From: Pontederia crassipes
Lineage: Eukaryota; Streptophyta; Magnoliopsida; Commelinales; Pontederiaceae
Direction of reading: 5' to 3'
NCBI GenBank assembly: GCA_030549335.1
Contig: CM060192.1
Location: 20,340,157-20,404,156 of the forward strand
DNA: 64,000 nucleotides
Under the pieces are notes generated by a model that was not told where the DNA came from, did not search any database, and saw nothing but the letters and a program-made list of their open reading frames with translations. Position numbers and translations under genes: made by a program. Within the stretch, counting starts at the first letter, position 1. Each line of letters opens with the position of its first letter. This document shows positions 50,360 through 63,676 of this stretch, piece after piece.

Positions 50360-52440
50360 TATTGTAGTGAAGGTTGACTGGTGATGGTGTGAATGATGCG
50401 CCTGCATTGAAGAGAGCCGATATAGGAATTGCAATGGGATCTGAACAGCTGTTGCTAAGGTATTTTGGCTTAAATCTCAGTATCCACTGTCAACCTGACT
50501 TGTTTTCTTGTTTTTACTTGTATTCGGAATTGGAATTTTGAATTGAAAAATTCATAGAACAACCCTTAGTTCTTAACTTTCGAACTATTCACAATATATT
50601 ATATTTTTTACAGAGTGCCTCAGATATGGTATTAGCTAATGATAACTTTGCTTCAGTAGTTGCGGTATGTCTTGAAATTAAGATGACTTCCGATCAATTG
50701 TAATAGAGGTGCTTATATCTTATTAGACATATCTTGCTTTTTTCTGTTGTCATTTATTGTAGATATGGTTTTGAACAGGCTGTTGTAGAAGGATGAGCTA
50801 TATACGATAACACAAAGCAGTTCATCAGATATATGATCTTTTCTATTTTATTGCTGCAGTGCTTGGAATGCCTGATACATTACTTCTTGTAACCTTATCG
50901 ATTTTTTGGTGTTTTTAAAGAATAGTAACATGCTGTTTGTGTCAATCTTCTGCCATATCCCTGATATTCCAGTTACATAGTTATACAACTCTAGCTGAAA
51001 TATGTGTTAAGAAGACAAGTCTTGATGAATCTTGTTCAGAAATTGTGGTTATTCACTAATTCTAAATAAAACTGTTCATAAAGCAACAATGAAAATATTC
51101 TGTTTTGCCATGCAAATGGTATTTGTGAGAGCTTCAGATAATCTGAGCATATCACATCACATTTCTTAATGTTACAAACAAATAATGAAGTCTTTGAGGT
51201 TGTCATTTTGTTTTCTTGGCCTTCTGCTGGCCTTAATGGAATTATTGGATGATTACCATCTTCCTAGTAATCCTTTCCCATTTTTAAAAAATAAAACTTG
51301 CTGACGCAGTATGTGGACATTGATTATGGACCTGATATATTGCTTCTTATTACTACCTAATCTTTACTCTTTCTCAGTTTTGCTTTCCAAATTGCATCTT
51401 GTTTACCATATCATTTTATAAGTTCAACTGATATGTGTAAATTTGGTTACTGATGGCTTGCCGGCTACAGAATTGGCTTCAACAAACAAGATACTAACGT
51501 CTTCATAACTAAGCCTGGCAAAGTATGTTTCCATTAGGAAAAAAACAATCTAACCTAGTTATATTCCTTAAGTTTTTTTTATTATTTGCTTTTCTGCGTT
51601 CTCAGGTTAATAAAGCTATAGTTATTGGATATATTTTTTTCTATTACTTAGTTATTTGAGGTATGCCAGACATGATAACATTAACTTTTCAGACTGTGCT
51701 CTATTTGTATTATTTTGTTTAGTTTTTCTGATTCTCCTGTAAATACTCAAATCTCAGTGATTTTAGGATTCCAAGATCACTTTATTCTACTAGTAGCAAC
51801 TTGCCAAAAATGTGACAAGAACATAAACAGAAATGTGTCGGATGGATAGAAGAATTCTCTTTTAATCCTTTCTCTAACATATCTAAAGTTTACATGTATC
51901 TCCATTATCTTTTTTCTCCATTCATTTTCCCCTCTTTTATTATTTCATTTTTTTCGTAATCAATTTCAGCCGCCAATTGTCTCTTTTGTTCTTTCTTGTT
52001 CTCATTGTTAACATGTTTATTATTCATATTTTCCAACTGGATCCTTCAAAATAAAATTTTTAGAACATAGGTAAAATGTACAAAGGTTTTGGGAGCATTG
52101 TTTCCCTGTGATAAATACAAACAGGTGTTGGAATAGGAACTCAAAGTAGGTAAAATGTACAGTAGGAACTCAAAGTGGGTGATAACTTTTTAAATCACTT
52201 TTCCAGACTGTACCTCAAAAGGTATACAAAAGATTATGACAGTGTTGTTTCCTGCATGTTTCCTTACTGTGTATTTATACCCTAACTCTGTATTTCGTGC
52301 ATGGTTTTTGTTAATGATCTTTCTTGATGCAGTGTATGTTGGTCTTGCGACTATAGCAGGGTCCTCGTCTGGTGGTTTATTTATTCTGAAAATGGTCCTA
52401 GATTGCCATACACAAAATTGGTCAGTAATTTTCTTGTTAT
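50360..52440 (+). pseudogene. ECA3-type P-type calcium ATPase fragment with introns
   Basis: Exon-like blocks separated by intron-like DNA, in order: [20 protein letters not shown] (about 50370-50435; a one-base loss then disrupts the usual GSGTAVAK), SASDMVLANDNFASVVA (50614-50664), AVVEG-stop-AIYDNTKQFIRYM (50779-50836), AVLGMPDTLL (about 50858), LVTDGLPAT then IGFNKQDTNVF in a shifted frame (51450-51512), NKAIVIGYIFFYYLVI (51609-51657), VYVGLATIAG and WFIYSENGPRLPYTKLV in another frame (52336-52430). The IGFNKQD segment points to the ECA3-type ER/Golgi calcium pump rather than ECA1. It covers the hinge of the P domain and the next membrane segments only. Stops and shifts make it a pseudogene. 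Retained introns imply DNA-level capture, not retroposition. Confidence 0.8.
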
Positions 52441-52652
52441 CATTACTTTATGTCTTTCGAATTTATCAATGTGTTTCATGTGATAGGTAGCTTAATTGAC
52501 AAGATTCTGTTAGTTTAGAAAAAAAAAAGCTTACAAATATAACGATGTTGCTTCCCAACGAATTAAGCTTTTAGGATAGGTGACAACATATCTCATTTCA
52601 TGGTATTAGCATGGCCTGACTTGAAAACTCCTTAATGCCCCTAATTTTCTTA

Positions 52653-53278
52653 GGGGTCATTTGGAAACGGAACATTTGTTCCTCTTAAGTTCTCAGTGCA
52701 TAGTTAAATTGATAAATTAATTCGGATTGTGTTTGGTTGGAATAGAATTTGATTACGAGGAATAAGACGATTGATGTGATAGAAAAAAAGTAGATGTGAA
52801 TAAATTTTTGATAAGTTTTGAATTAAAAATAATTATTATAATTATAAAGTAGAATTTTAATTAATAATTAAAATAAAATTATAAGTTAAATTTTTATGGG
52901 AAAAATTTTGTTAAAAAATATTATTTAAATAAAAAAATATTTTTATTAATTAATTATATTTAATGAAATATAAATAATAAGTAATAAATAATATTATAGT
53001 AATCCCTTATTAAAATTATTTTATGTTTATTAAATAATATATTTTTATGAAAGATATGGCATGGGAGAAAAGAAAAAGAAAAAAAGAAAATGGATTTAAA
53101 AAAAAAACAAACCCTCACATAAAAAAAAAGCCAAGAACTCTCGGTTCCACATCGGGGTCACTTGACCCCCCGGTTCCACCCATTCGTTCCCGCCCCGGAA
53201 TCAGTTTCGGGAGGGGGGTGTTTGGTGGAACCGAGCGGAACAAAGGCGCGGTTCTGCCCTGGTTCCTCAAATGACGCC
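52653..53278. mobile_element. PIF/Harbinger-type MITE, 626 bp, TTA target duplication
   Basis: TTA at 52650-52652 and 53279-53281. Ends are GGGGTCATTTGGAAACGGAAC-like at the left (52653) and GGCGTCATTTGAGGAACC on the reverse strand at the right. The interior is AT-rich. No transposase. Short ORFs here are not genes. Confidence 0.75.
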
Positions 53279-53281
53279 TTA

Positions 53282-54579
53282 AAGGTTTAAACTTTTAGGA
53301 TAGTTGGTATCACATTTAATTTCACATAAGAAACTTTAGTTTTCTTTTATATCTTGGGAGTATTTGTGACGTCGATTGGCAAGAAAAGAGAGAATTCTGC
53401 TGCTCTATCTGTATAACTTAGTTTGATTCAAATTTGAAGAATCTGTTAAGAGTCCTAATGCTGTTAAAATTATTAAGTCCCTTTTTAGTTTATTTGTATT
53501 AAGGGTCCTAATGCTATTAGAGTTGTTATTTCCTTTCTGTTAAGTTATAAGAGTCCTAATGCATGTCACAGGAGTCTTATTGCTATCTTGGGATTTTTCT
53601 TTTCTTTTGTCACGGGAGTCTTAGTGCTACATGTGGACCCCTATATATCTGTACATTTGACTACATATTTATCTTACCACCATGTTGTAGCATGTTCTTT
53701 TATTGTACAGTCTTGTTCATGTTGTACATCTTAGATGGATAGAAAATGACCCAAAATTTGTCGTTGTTATATGTTTGTAGGGATGCACAGAGGAAACGTG
53801 AATTGGGAAGCCACATTATTTTGCTGGTCTTGAGGGAATTTCCATCTTGAGTGAGACTCCCCTCTGCATTTTTTTAACTGTATGTTCATTATTTAAGGTC
53901 ATAAGTATATTTTTGTAAACTTCTTATATTTGATGACCAACCACAAGTATAGTGACATAAATATTGTGGAATGAAAATAAGGATAGAACTCAACTTATAT
54001 TTTACACCGACTTCTGTTGTTGATTAATATAGCCATCAGATTTGCGTCGGGAAAAAGAAATTTACAACAATTGTGAAGAAAGGACTAAGGTGAAGAGATT
54101 TCCCACCGTACCTCCTTTTGTTTTGTGCTAGATTGTTCCGCTTTTGGTTTTTCATTTAACATCCGTGTTTTGTTTCTGCCAGCCATTTTATGTTTCCTTG
54201 CTAATGAGGAAACATCTTGTTTTTCTTCAACCTTCACAACCTTGTTAAGGCTTACATCTTCTTACTTTACCTTGTTATTCAACGATTGCAGGTCTGTAAT
54301 GCATCCTATGTCGTTATGGAGGTCGAAGATGGCCAGTTTTGTATGTTTACTTTATGTGTTTTGAGTAATTATGTTTGTATGATCAAAAGTTTTTTTATTA
54401 TGTACAGTTTTGTTTGAATTATGAACAATTTTGTATTATGTAAAGTTCTTTTTGTATTGTGATCAGTTTTGTCGATGGCATTATGTGTTATGAACCATTA
54501 TGCCTTTCTTTCCTATGTTTGAGCCTTCATGTATTATGAACAGTTTGTTTTTATGATTATTTTTTTAAAAATCCAAATG
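53282..54579. other. Non-coding interior of the CACTA-like insertion
   Basis: No recognised domain. Phrases such as GGTTTAAACTTTTAGGATAG near 53284 echo sequence just left of the MITE, consistent with one original segment. A possible exon-like stretch (PSDLRREKEIYNNCEERTK, about 54033-54090) is unidentified and could be another captured fragment. Confidence 0.35.
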
Positions 54580-55182
54580 TTTCCGACGGGCCAATCCCGT
54601 CGGAATCCTTTTTTTAAAAAAAGAAATTCAGAGCTACCGACGGTCAGCCCCGTCGGAAGCTTGAAAGGAGGTGACTCCTTCGAACCTTTCGATAGGGAAG
54701 CCCTGTCGAAACCTTTGAAGGGAATCGTTCCTTCAAAGTTTTTATGGGAACCAACCGTCAACAATACCGAAGGCAAACCACCCGTCGAAACTTTCATCGG
54801 ATGTTTCGAAAGGAGACAACCGGTAACTGCCAATTTCGGCAAGCTGCATAGCAGCTTCCGACGACAATATCCGTCAAAAGCTTCGAAGGGAAGCTCTTCT
54901 TTCTCAAGTTGTGTCAGGTATTATCCGTAAAAAATTATGAAGGAACAGCAGCCTTCGAAGCTTTCGTCTGATGGTGCCCGTCGAAACTTCAGAAGGCAAC
55001 ATAGTAGTCACAAACGTTCGCCTAAAGTTTCAAAGAAATATTAAAGGACTGTTGATAATTGTTTCCAATGGCTAAGTTTTCGACTGACATTTTACTGCCG
55101 AAAAAGCCATCGGAAATCCATGTTTGCAACGATGCTTTTGTGAAGGATATAGCCATCGAAAAATCACAAATTTCTTGTCATG
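54580..55182. repeat. CACTA subterminal repeat region
   Basis: Many direct and inverted copies of TTCCGACGG, CCGTCGGAA, CCGTCGAAA and CCTTCGAA over 450 bp, then the degenerate terminus at 55182. The inverted pairs can fold on themselves. Overlapping ORFs on both strands are repeat translations. Confidence 0.6.
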
Positions 55183-58100
55183 TATGCACAATTCAAAATT
55201 GTCTTGTTTTCATTGTGGTGCGCATGATCATTATTCTTTTGAATGCAACATTATATAGAAAAGAAAAAAAAGATAGTAGAATGAAGAAGATCTGGTTCCA
55301 AGATTGACCCAAATAAGTTTGGGTAGCAAAAAGATAAATTTTTGTGCCTATTTTTTTTAGGAAGCATCAAGAAAAAAAAAGAAAAGCAAATGGTATTTGG
55401 ACAGTGCTGCTCAAGACACATAATAGGAATGCATCAAATTTTGTCATATTAGAAAAGATGAATGGAGGAATTGTGACTTTTGGTGACAATGCGGAAAGTT
55501 TATCGATATAGGTAAGATTGGTAAAAATGTAAAATCTTTTTTTAAAAATGTATGGCTAGTAGATAATTTGAAGCATAACCTAATTAGTATTAGTCAACTT
55601 CGTATAAAAACTTTCTAGTAAAATTTGAAAAAGAAAAATGTATAATACTAAATAAAAATAAAAATTTACTGCACATTGACTTTAAACACAATAACATATA
55701 TAAAATTGACTTTAAAGACTTAGAAACTACAAAGTGCATTGCATGATGATTCAACCTTATGGCATAGAAGACTTGGTCATGTGACTTTTAGATTATTAAA
55801 GAAGCTTTCTAAAAATGAACTATTGAGAGGATTACATTAAATAAAAATTGAGAAAAATATTGTGTATGATTCTTGTTTAAAAGGAAAATAAACAAAAAGT
55901 TCCTTTAAATCAAAATACCTTATTAGTACTAGTAGAATTCTAAAGCTATTACATTTAGATTTATTTGGTCCAGTTGTTCAAGTCTAGGTGGAAAAAGATA
56001 TATTTTTGTACTTGTGGATGAATACTCGCATTTTACATGGACTTTATTTCTTACTCATAAAGATGAAAATTTTCATATTTTTCTGAAATTTGCAAAAAGA
56101 GTACAAAACGAATTTGATAAAAAATCTAAAAAATTAGAAGTGATCATAGTGGAGAATTTGATATGAGTTATTTTGTGAAGAAAATGAGTTTTCACATAAT
56201 TTTTCTACACCTAGAACACCTCAACAAAATGAAGTTGTTGCAAGAAAAATAGGACTATACAAGAAATGACAATAACAATTTTAAATGAAAGTATTATTTC
56301 TACATATATTTGGCCAGAAGCTAAGCTGTGAACACCTCATGCCATGTATTTAATAGAATTTTAATAAGACTCATAACAAAGAAAACTTGTTTTGAGCTCA
56401 TTTATGGAAAAATACCAAATATTTTGTATTTCAAAGTTTTTGGTTGCAAGTGTTTTGTGCTGAAGAATAAAGACAAGTTAGGAAAATTTGATGCTAAGTG
56501 TGATGATACTATTTTTCTTGACTATTTTAGTGCAATCAAAGCATATACAGTATATAATAAAAGAACTCTTTTGATTGAATAATTCATGCATGTTAAATTT
56601 AATGAGACTAATGATTTTGTTTTGAGCATATGTGTTGGTGAAGATGATCCATAGGAGTTTGAAATAACAGGAAAATTAGAACAAGCACAATTGAAAGAAA
56701 GCCCATCTCATGAAGAATGTGGTGAAAGAGAAAAGAAAAATCAAAATGTAAAACAAGCAGAAAATCTTGAAAGAATTGATGATCATACAAGCCACAAGTA
56801 ATACTCAAGAATTGGAGAAATGATTCATCACATCCAGTTGAGAAAGTCATTGGGAATATAGGTGATGGAATCAAAACTCGATGCTCTTTTAAAAATTTAT
56901 GTGCCTTTTATGCTTTTCTCTCTCAAGTTGAACCTTCCTGCATATATGATGCATTAAATGATCCAAATTGGATAAATGCTATGCATGAGGAGTTAAATAA
57001 CTTTGAGAGAAACCAAGTTTGGGGCTAGTAGAAAGACCATTTGATCATTGTTGGAACTAAATGAGTATTTCGAAACAAGCTAGATAAAAATGTTATCATC
57101 GTGAGAAACAATGCTAGATTAGTGACCAAATGTTACTCATAGGTTGAAGGAATTGATTTTGATGAAACCTTTGCTCATGTTGCATGACTTGAAGCTATTC
57201 ACTTGCTCTTAGCTTTCATTTATTTTAAAGATTTTAAACTTTTTCAAATGGATGTAAAATCAATAATTTTAAATGGTTTCATAAACGAAGAAGTTTATGC
57301 TAAACTTTTTCAAATGGATGTAAAATTGGCTTTGAAAATCCTAAGATGTAAAATTGGCTTTGAAAATCCTAATTTTTTGAACCATGTTTTTAAACTTTCA
57401 AAAGTTTTTTATGGACTAAAGCAAGCTCCAAGAGCTTGGTACAAATGATTAAGTAGTTTTTTTATTGAAAACAAAATTCAAAAGGGGACAGTTGACACCA
57501 CACTATTATTAAAGCATATGAAAAATAATATTTTAATAGTGCATATTTATGTGGATGATATAATTTATGGTGCCATTAACAAAATCCTATGTAAAGAGTT
57601 TGAGTCTCTTATGCAGAGGGAATTTGAAATGAGTTTTGTAAGTGAGCTTACATTCTTTTTAGGATTATAAGTGAAGTAAACTAAGGACGAGATCTTTGTA
57701 AGTCAAGAAAATTATACAAAAGAATTGTCGAAGAAATTTGGAATGATGATTGCAAAAATCAAGTTCTACTCCAATGAGCAGGACAACCAAATTTGATAAG
57801 GATGAAAATGACAAGGGAGTTGATAAAAAAAATCTAGATGTATGATTAGTAATTTACTCTATTTAACTATATCAAGGCTTGATATTATGTTTACTGTGTG
57901 CTTGTGTGCTACATTCTAATATGCACCTAATAATCTCATTTAGTGGTCGTTAAAAGAATCATGTGATACCTTAAAAACACTTACAATTTAGACATTTGGT
58001 ATGATAAGAACTCAACTTTTGATCAACATGTTTATACCGATGTCGACCTTGCTGGGTGCAAAGTTAATAGGCAAAGCACAAGTGGGATGTGCTATTTTCT

Positions 58101-58461
58101 TGAGAGCTCCCTCATATCTTGGGTTAGCAAGAAACAAAATTCGATTGCTCTCTCTACTGCCGAGGCCGAATACATTATTGCCGACGACTGTTGTACACAA
58201 ATTTTGTGGGTCAAACAATAGTTACTTGACAATGGCATTGTCTGTACAAGTGTCCCCATGAAACGTGATAATACAAGTGCCAAAAAATCCAATAAATCAT
58301 TCAAGAACTAAACATATTGACGTAATATATCACTTCATTAGAGACCACGTGAATCACAAAAATATTGCAATTGAATATGTGCCACTGAAATGCAATGAGC
58401 TAATATCTTCACCAAGCTCTTAAGTGAAGAAAAAATTTGCATGCTTAGAAGAGAATTAGGT
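55183..58461 (+). pseudogene. Outer copia pol, heavily broken
   Basis: Begins with the second CCHC knuckle CFHCGAHDHYSFEC (about 55200), intact in one frame. Next come a damaged protease (WYLDS then a deletion near 55390), integrase fragments (RTPQQNE near 56213), the FKVFGCKCFVLKNKD region (56430), RT with YVDDIIYGA (57548) and RNase H with ADLAGCK and STAEAEYI (to 58461). Many stops and small indels. A 25-bp stretch of RT, TGTAAAATTGGCTTTGAAAA onward, is duplicated in tandem near 57320-57370. Confidence 0.85.
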
Positions 58462-58599
58462 TAATTAAACTTTAACCTATTTTTTTTTTACTTTTTTCAT
58501 CCCTCGGCAACAGATGATGCTGAAGAAGGTATGTGACCCGTCACTTCCCTCTTGTTTCTTCTTCTCGCCGACAGACTTTGGCAGCGAGAGGCGACCGTC

Positions 58600-58870
58600 G
58601 GACTGCGCATGAGGTGGGCACTTGATGGCAGATGGTCTCGTGCGCGAGGTGGCCTGAATGGACAGCTTTGTGCCAGAGGAGGCCCCGACGGCTGCCCTTG
58701 CGTGAGAGGCGACGCTGACGGTCATCTCTGCGTGAGATGCGATCCCGGTCGCCGCCTTTGCGCGAGATGCAGCTGCCGGGGTCGCCTCTTCGCCTCTACC
58801 CAAGAGGCGGCCGCTGAGGTCGCCGGCCTCTGCGTGAGGAGGCCAATCGTTGCCTGTTCATGCATAGAGG
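58600..58870. repeat. GC-rich minisatellite of about 30-bp units
   Basis: A sharply GC-rich island in AT-rich DNA, with about six diverged units around CTNTGCGTGAGAGGCGANNC. Translated, this gives a spurious Cys/Arg/Gly-rich LCVRGD-like repeat on plus and an Ala-rich one on minus. It lacks any start context or splice support as a gene. Confidence 0.6.
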
Positions 58871-59274
58871 CTGCCTCTATGTGCGTGAGGAGTGCCACGA
58901 TAGACAAAGGCCTCTGTGTGTGTGGATGCCACGATCCTCGCGCACACAAAGGAGATATATTGCACTTCTCCATAACTGATTGCAGCAAAAGCTATATGTG
59001 GAGCCCATTTATTTTGGTCTTAGAGTCCTTTTTGCTAAGGTATGCTCCTTTATTTTGGTCTCCGTAAGCACCATTAGATGTCTAACCACATATATGTCTT
59101 TTTATATCAATCTTAAATGGTAACAAAGTTGTTGTAAGCATCTCTGGTTATTCTTCCTTTTACATATGTCATGCACGTTTGGCCACCTCAATCTTGTTTA
59201 TTTTTACAAAAAAAAAGTTGTGAACTCAATTCCCATGTAAATATATAAATATTTTTTGTGAATTAATTTGTATA

Positions 59275-60235
59275 GGAAAAATTTGAAAGTTATGACATGG
59301 ACATTCATCGTGAGAATGTTTTGGGACATATGAAAGAATTATGACAAAAATGGAGAGGAACCATGCACTTTAAATGTGTGAAAGATCAACCACTTCAACA
59401 AGCTTTGGAGAATGTGCCTGATGGATTAGACAAAAGAGATTGGGAATGGCTTGTTAAAGAGTATTATAATAGTAAAAGTTTTAAGGTATGATTATTTGAT
59501 AAAATTATAATGATTATGATTTTTACTATGATATTTATATTATATATAATATTATTGTGTATGTTATATGTTAATATAGGATGCAAGTGAAAGGAATACA
59601 AGAAATAGAGCAAAATTAATTATGTCACACCGCGTTTGCAGCAAACCTTTTAGAGAGTTCATTTATCATCAAGTATATCTTAATATTAAATATTAATATT
59701 CTTTTCTTTCATTTTTTTACTTAATATCTCATTGTCTTTTATGTAAAGGGAAGTAAGGATGGTAACCCATAGGATGTTGCAACTATTTTTTTTGAGAGAC
59801 GCAAGAAAAAATAACATTGAACTAGAGACCATTGAAAGATATGTATGTTTAATAATAGTTTTTCATTTGATCTTCATGAAATATTTATTAATATGAGTTT
59901 ATTTTTTTTAAGGTTGAAATACAAGAGATTGTACAAGCAGAACCTACACTTCCCGCAATAGAAGTAGTAGAGCGATGTTTTGGTCCTAAAAAATGTAGTC
60001 ATATGATTGGCTTTGATGGTAGGATTACGGTAAAAGAAATGAAAGGAAATAGTTCTTCGAAGCATGAATTATTGGATAAGTTACGTAAAACTACTGAAGA
60101 AAACAAACTACTAAAGGAATGTGTAGCTTCTATGAAAGGTCAATTGCAACAATTGATGGAGTTCATGCATAGTCAACAATCTAATGCTCAAAATTCAACA
60201 ACACCACAATCTTGTGAACAATCACCTGAAGCATA
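59275..60235 (+). pseudogene. CACTA transposase remnant (Transposase_24/Ptta type)
   Basis: Four exon-like blocks with plausible GT-AG junctions. Block 1 (59279-59485) ends WEWLVKEYYNSKSFK and has one stop. Block 2 (59580-59672) carries NTRNRAKLIMSHRVCSKPFR. Block 3 (59750-59842) has one stop. Block 4 (59914-60235) carries VVERCFGPKKCSHMIGFDG followed by a coiled coil rich in K, E and L (ELLDKLRKTTEENKLL). This matches the plant En/Spm-associated transposase family by motif memory. Only two stops interrupt it, so it is younger than the copia host sequence or has been under selection longer. Confidence 0.65.
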
Positions 60236-60687
60236 AGGTTAGTAAGTATAAAAAAATCTAATTTTTATTTTATGTGCTATTAATATTTTTTATTCTAATA
60301 AATTTTTAATCAAATTATAGCCCACTTTTGAAGCAAGAATGATTGTTTGGCGAATTAGAATTTTTGGTTGGTGAGTACACAATCTCAATTTCTTCTAAGT
60401 AAAGTTATTTTCAGTTATTATTAAAATTAATTTTCATTTTAATTTTACAGATTTTTTATGAATGTTCTTTGAATTAGAAAGGAAGATTATTGGAAGAAAA
60501 GTCTTGCTATATGTTCTTGAACATGTTCTTTAGAAGAGTTATTTGAAATTTTGTGAACATTTGAATTAAAATGTTGGATGTTGCATATGAATATTTGAGT
60601 TGAATATTATATGAATAATTGATTTGATACTTGATGTTTGAATTTTAAAATTTTAAAAATGTATTGACGATCATATATTTGTTCTCA

Positions 60688-60808
<121 letters not shown>

Positions 60809-61125
60809 GCGATAAGAAAGTGTCTCTTAAAAAAATTATTCCAACACATAAATAATGTCTTTAGCGACTAGGTGAGTGGTTCTTATAAGTTATATAGGGG
60901 ACCGGCATACTAGTTGCTATTGAATTTTTAGGGAAGAGGATTATAGTGGCCCTTAAAAAGAATCAACGGCCAGTTATTCACACTGGACGCTAAAAATTTT
61001 TAGCGGCGGGTTCTATAGCAAAGAGCCGCGACCAATTTTTTCTTGTCGTTGATGAGTATTAACGTCAAGATGATAACTTTTAAGGATTACATATCTCTTC
61101 GCTAATGACCTAATTTCTTATAGTG

Positions 61126-62165
61126 CAATTACTATTGGTTGGGTCTCTCTTGATATGCCTGACATACAAGAAATGTTTTTTGATATTGGTTGGTATCCTC
61201 TCGTGACCCTATTCGAACGTGTCTGTCCTCGCTTAATCCGTCTATTTTATGTCAACATGACAATTGAGAAAGATCGCCTCCTAACTTATGTCCTTGGACA
61301 TCGCATCACTGTCGACCCCATTGTCCTTTGTCTCATCTTTGGATTCCCGCAACGAGAAACCACTACAGGATTTGTTTCTTCTGCCATCCACTCGTTGCCT
61401 CTTGGTTCTCCGACCATTCAAGCCATGGTGGAGCTAGTGTTTGGCGGCCACGCTTCCTAGTATAAGACCGATGATGTCCACAAACATCTCCCTCCTGAAC
61501 TTAAGGTAGCACATCATATCTTGACTCATATCATAACCCCTCGCTCTGGACATTTCAATGAAGTTCAACATTTTGATCTTTTCTTTTTCTATTGTCTCAG
61601 TATTCATGATTGTTCCCATCTTAGCTTCCCACACTATTTTCTCTATCACCTCGAAACCATGCAAAAGAAAATTATAAATAGAGTTTCTAGAAATCATTCT
61701 TTGTACTTTGACTCCTAGATTACTAAGATCCTTGTCCGCTTTGGAGTAATCATTCCTCATGATGAGGAATTTATTCTCGCTCGGGCTTTGGATACTATCA
61801 TGTCTGACATCTTGCATAGAAAATGCATTGCACGAGGTCAGAGAGGTGTCAGAGACCCTGAAGATGTCCCTTCTGATGCCATGGATACTGATCACACTCA
61901 AGGGGAGGAACCCCACCCACAACATCCTCCTACCTCTAGAGCACCCTCTCCTCTAGCACGCTCATCCTGATAGCTCTTACTCATGAGGTGCGCGGCCTGT
62001 AGAGGGACGTTCGACGATAGGGTCGTGACATGCGTTATCTTACTGTGGTGACACTTGACTACTATGTAGCTCAGAGGTTCGTTTCCACGAGAGTTCGCGA
62101 AGATGACAACACCGATGAGGATAAGGCCTACTTTTGTATACCTCTTTTTGATGATGTCAAAAGGG
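61126..62165 (+). pseudogene. Third ORF of the outer copia element (PF20167-like)
   Basis: Homologous to 46370-47440. Open from 61155 to 61460 (DIQEMFFDIGWYPL, RLIRLFYVNMTI, VLGHRITVDPIVLCLIFGF). After a TAG it continues in frame or close to it with HIITPRSGHFNEVQHFDLFF (61521-61718), an acidic/proline linker (61759-61970) and a tail ending near the PLFDDVKRG segment (62150). The first part of the ORF was lost with the CACTA insertion. The same protein in two separate family members at the same position shows it belongs to the retrotransposon. Confidence 0.65.
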
Positions 62166-62481
62166 GGAGAAGTATGTAGTATGTATGTTAGGGTGATGTA
62201 TGTCATGAATGATGTATGGACGATGTATGTTTGATGCAACACTATCCATTCTATGTATTGCCTATGTCTAATATGCTATGTAATCTAACGAGGACAAAGT
62301 ATTTTTTTATGAAATGAAAACAAAGGAAGATTATGTTATTTTAGTAAAATGTATGCTCATTACTTATCATCTTATGATTGTCATATATGTGAAAATAGTA
62401 TGCATGTATTAAGGGGGAGCATAAAACATTTTTATGAAACATTTGCATTAACTCTCCATCGACCAATATGTTTGTTATTAT

Positions 62482-62495
62482 AAAAAAGGGGAAAT
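62482..62495 (+). other. Polypurine tract of the outer copia element
   Basis: AAAAAAGGGGAAAT directly precedes the 3' LTR, the expected plus-strand priming site. Confidence 0.8.
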
Positions 62496-63671
62496 TGTTG
62501 AATCACATATTATTCCCATGTTTTGATGATAACAAAGACAAATGTTAGTAATGAGATTGTCAAGTGACACATATACAAGAACAAGGTTAACGGGAGAAGA
62601 GTTGACGAAGAAATGATGGAGAAGTCAAAGACTGATCGACCAGACGAATGACCGAAGAAGACATAAGCTTAAAAACAATTGAAGTTATGAGATTTGTCAC
62701 AAAACCGGTCGACCAAACGAATGACCAAAGAAGACAGAAGCTTAAAACCATTGAAGTTGTGAGACCCCTCACAAAATTGGTCAACCAGACAAACAACCGA
62801 AGAAAATAGAAGCATAAAACTATTGAATCTATAAGATCGGTCGACCGGATGCATGACTAATCGAAAGATGCCGGTCATAGGACTAGTCGACCGACTATGG
62901 ATCCTAATTGAACAAAGAGTTAAAAACAATTGGATATAAAGAACTAAACATAGGACCGGTCGACCGATCAAGCGACCGAAATAAACAATGAACTCAAATG
63001 ACATGGAAAACTTCTAACCGGTCGACCGCCCGCGTCAATCGATCGACCGAACCCGACGCGACCTGGTGTAGTAACTGCCTGCCATATTTCATATCAAATT
63101 TTTTTATTACCTTTCAAATATGAAAGATCTCGTCAAGCATGGTATAAAAGAAGTCGAGAACGCAAGAGAAGGAGATGAGATCAAACACAAGCAATCAAGA
63201 AAGATCAGTTTCATTGTTTTTCTCCTGAAAAAGCCCTAAATCCCTTTATTCTCTCTACTTTCTACTGTAATCCTTCCGGTGATCATTTGTGAAAAAGAGA
63301 GATTGAGAGATTTGAAAAGTTGTATTCTTGAAAGCTCCTATGTGAAAAGAGACCACCTTTCCTCTTAAGCGGAGAAGAAGGTGATGCATGTGTAAAAGAA
63401 TTTCCTTTCCCCTTTTTGAAAGGATGATGATAGTGGATCTTTGACGGTCTCAAGGTCAAAGAGTCAATGCGGGGACGTAGGGCAAAACGTTGGGCCAAAC
63501 CTCGTCAATAAATCTTATGTTTGCTTTCTATCTTATTTTCGTTATCTTTTTGTATTAACTACATTACATTTAGCATTCTCACGAAAATATTCCAAAACAA
63601 TAAATTTGAAATTTCAAGATTAAAAAGGTTAAACACCAATTTACCCCCTATTGGTGCCTTATGATCCTACA
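62496..63671 (+). repeat. 3' LTR of the outer copia element
   Basis: 1176 bp partner of 38183-39353 with the same internal tandem units (about 62625-62900) and palindromes such as ACCGGTCGACCG near 62955 and 63017. Confidence 0.92.
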
Positions 63672-63676
63672 TTTCA

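Larger units (their letters stand above)
49896..55182. mobile_element. CACTA-like insertion carrying a captured host gene fragment
   Basis: The copia alignment stops near 49895 and resumes near 55183. The right part (54580-55182) is dense in CCGACGG/CCGTCGG motifs typical of CACTA subterminal regions. It ends AATTTCTTGTCATG, which resembles the terminus TTTCTTGTAGTG with changes. No left CACTA end was found, so the left side may be deleted or rearranged. Inside are an ECA3 gene fragment and a MITE. Class assignment is moderate; the insertion itself is well supported. Confidence 0.55.

Noticed and set aside
54529..54930. Overlapping 133-aa and 102-aa ORFs
   Set aside because: They are translations of CACTA subterminal inverted repeats.
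58477..59067. Cys/Arg-rich and Ala-rich ORFs that could pass for a metal-binding or secreted protein
   Set aside because: They arise from a GC-rich tandem repeat and lie within transposon debris; no signal peptide or homologous domain was recognised.
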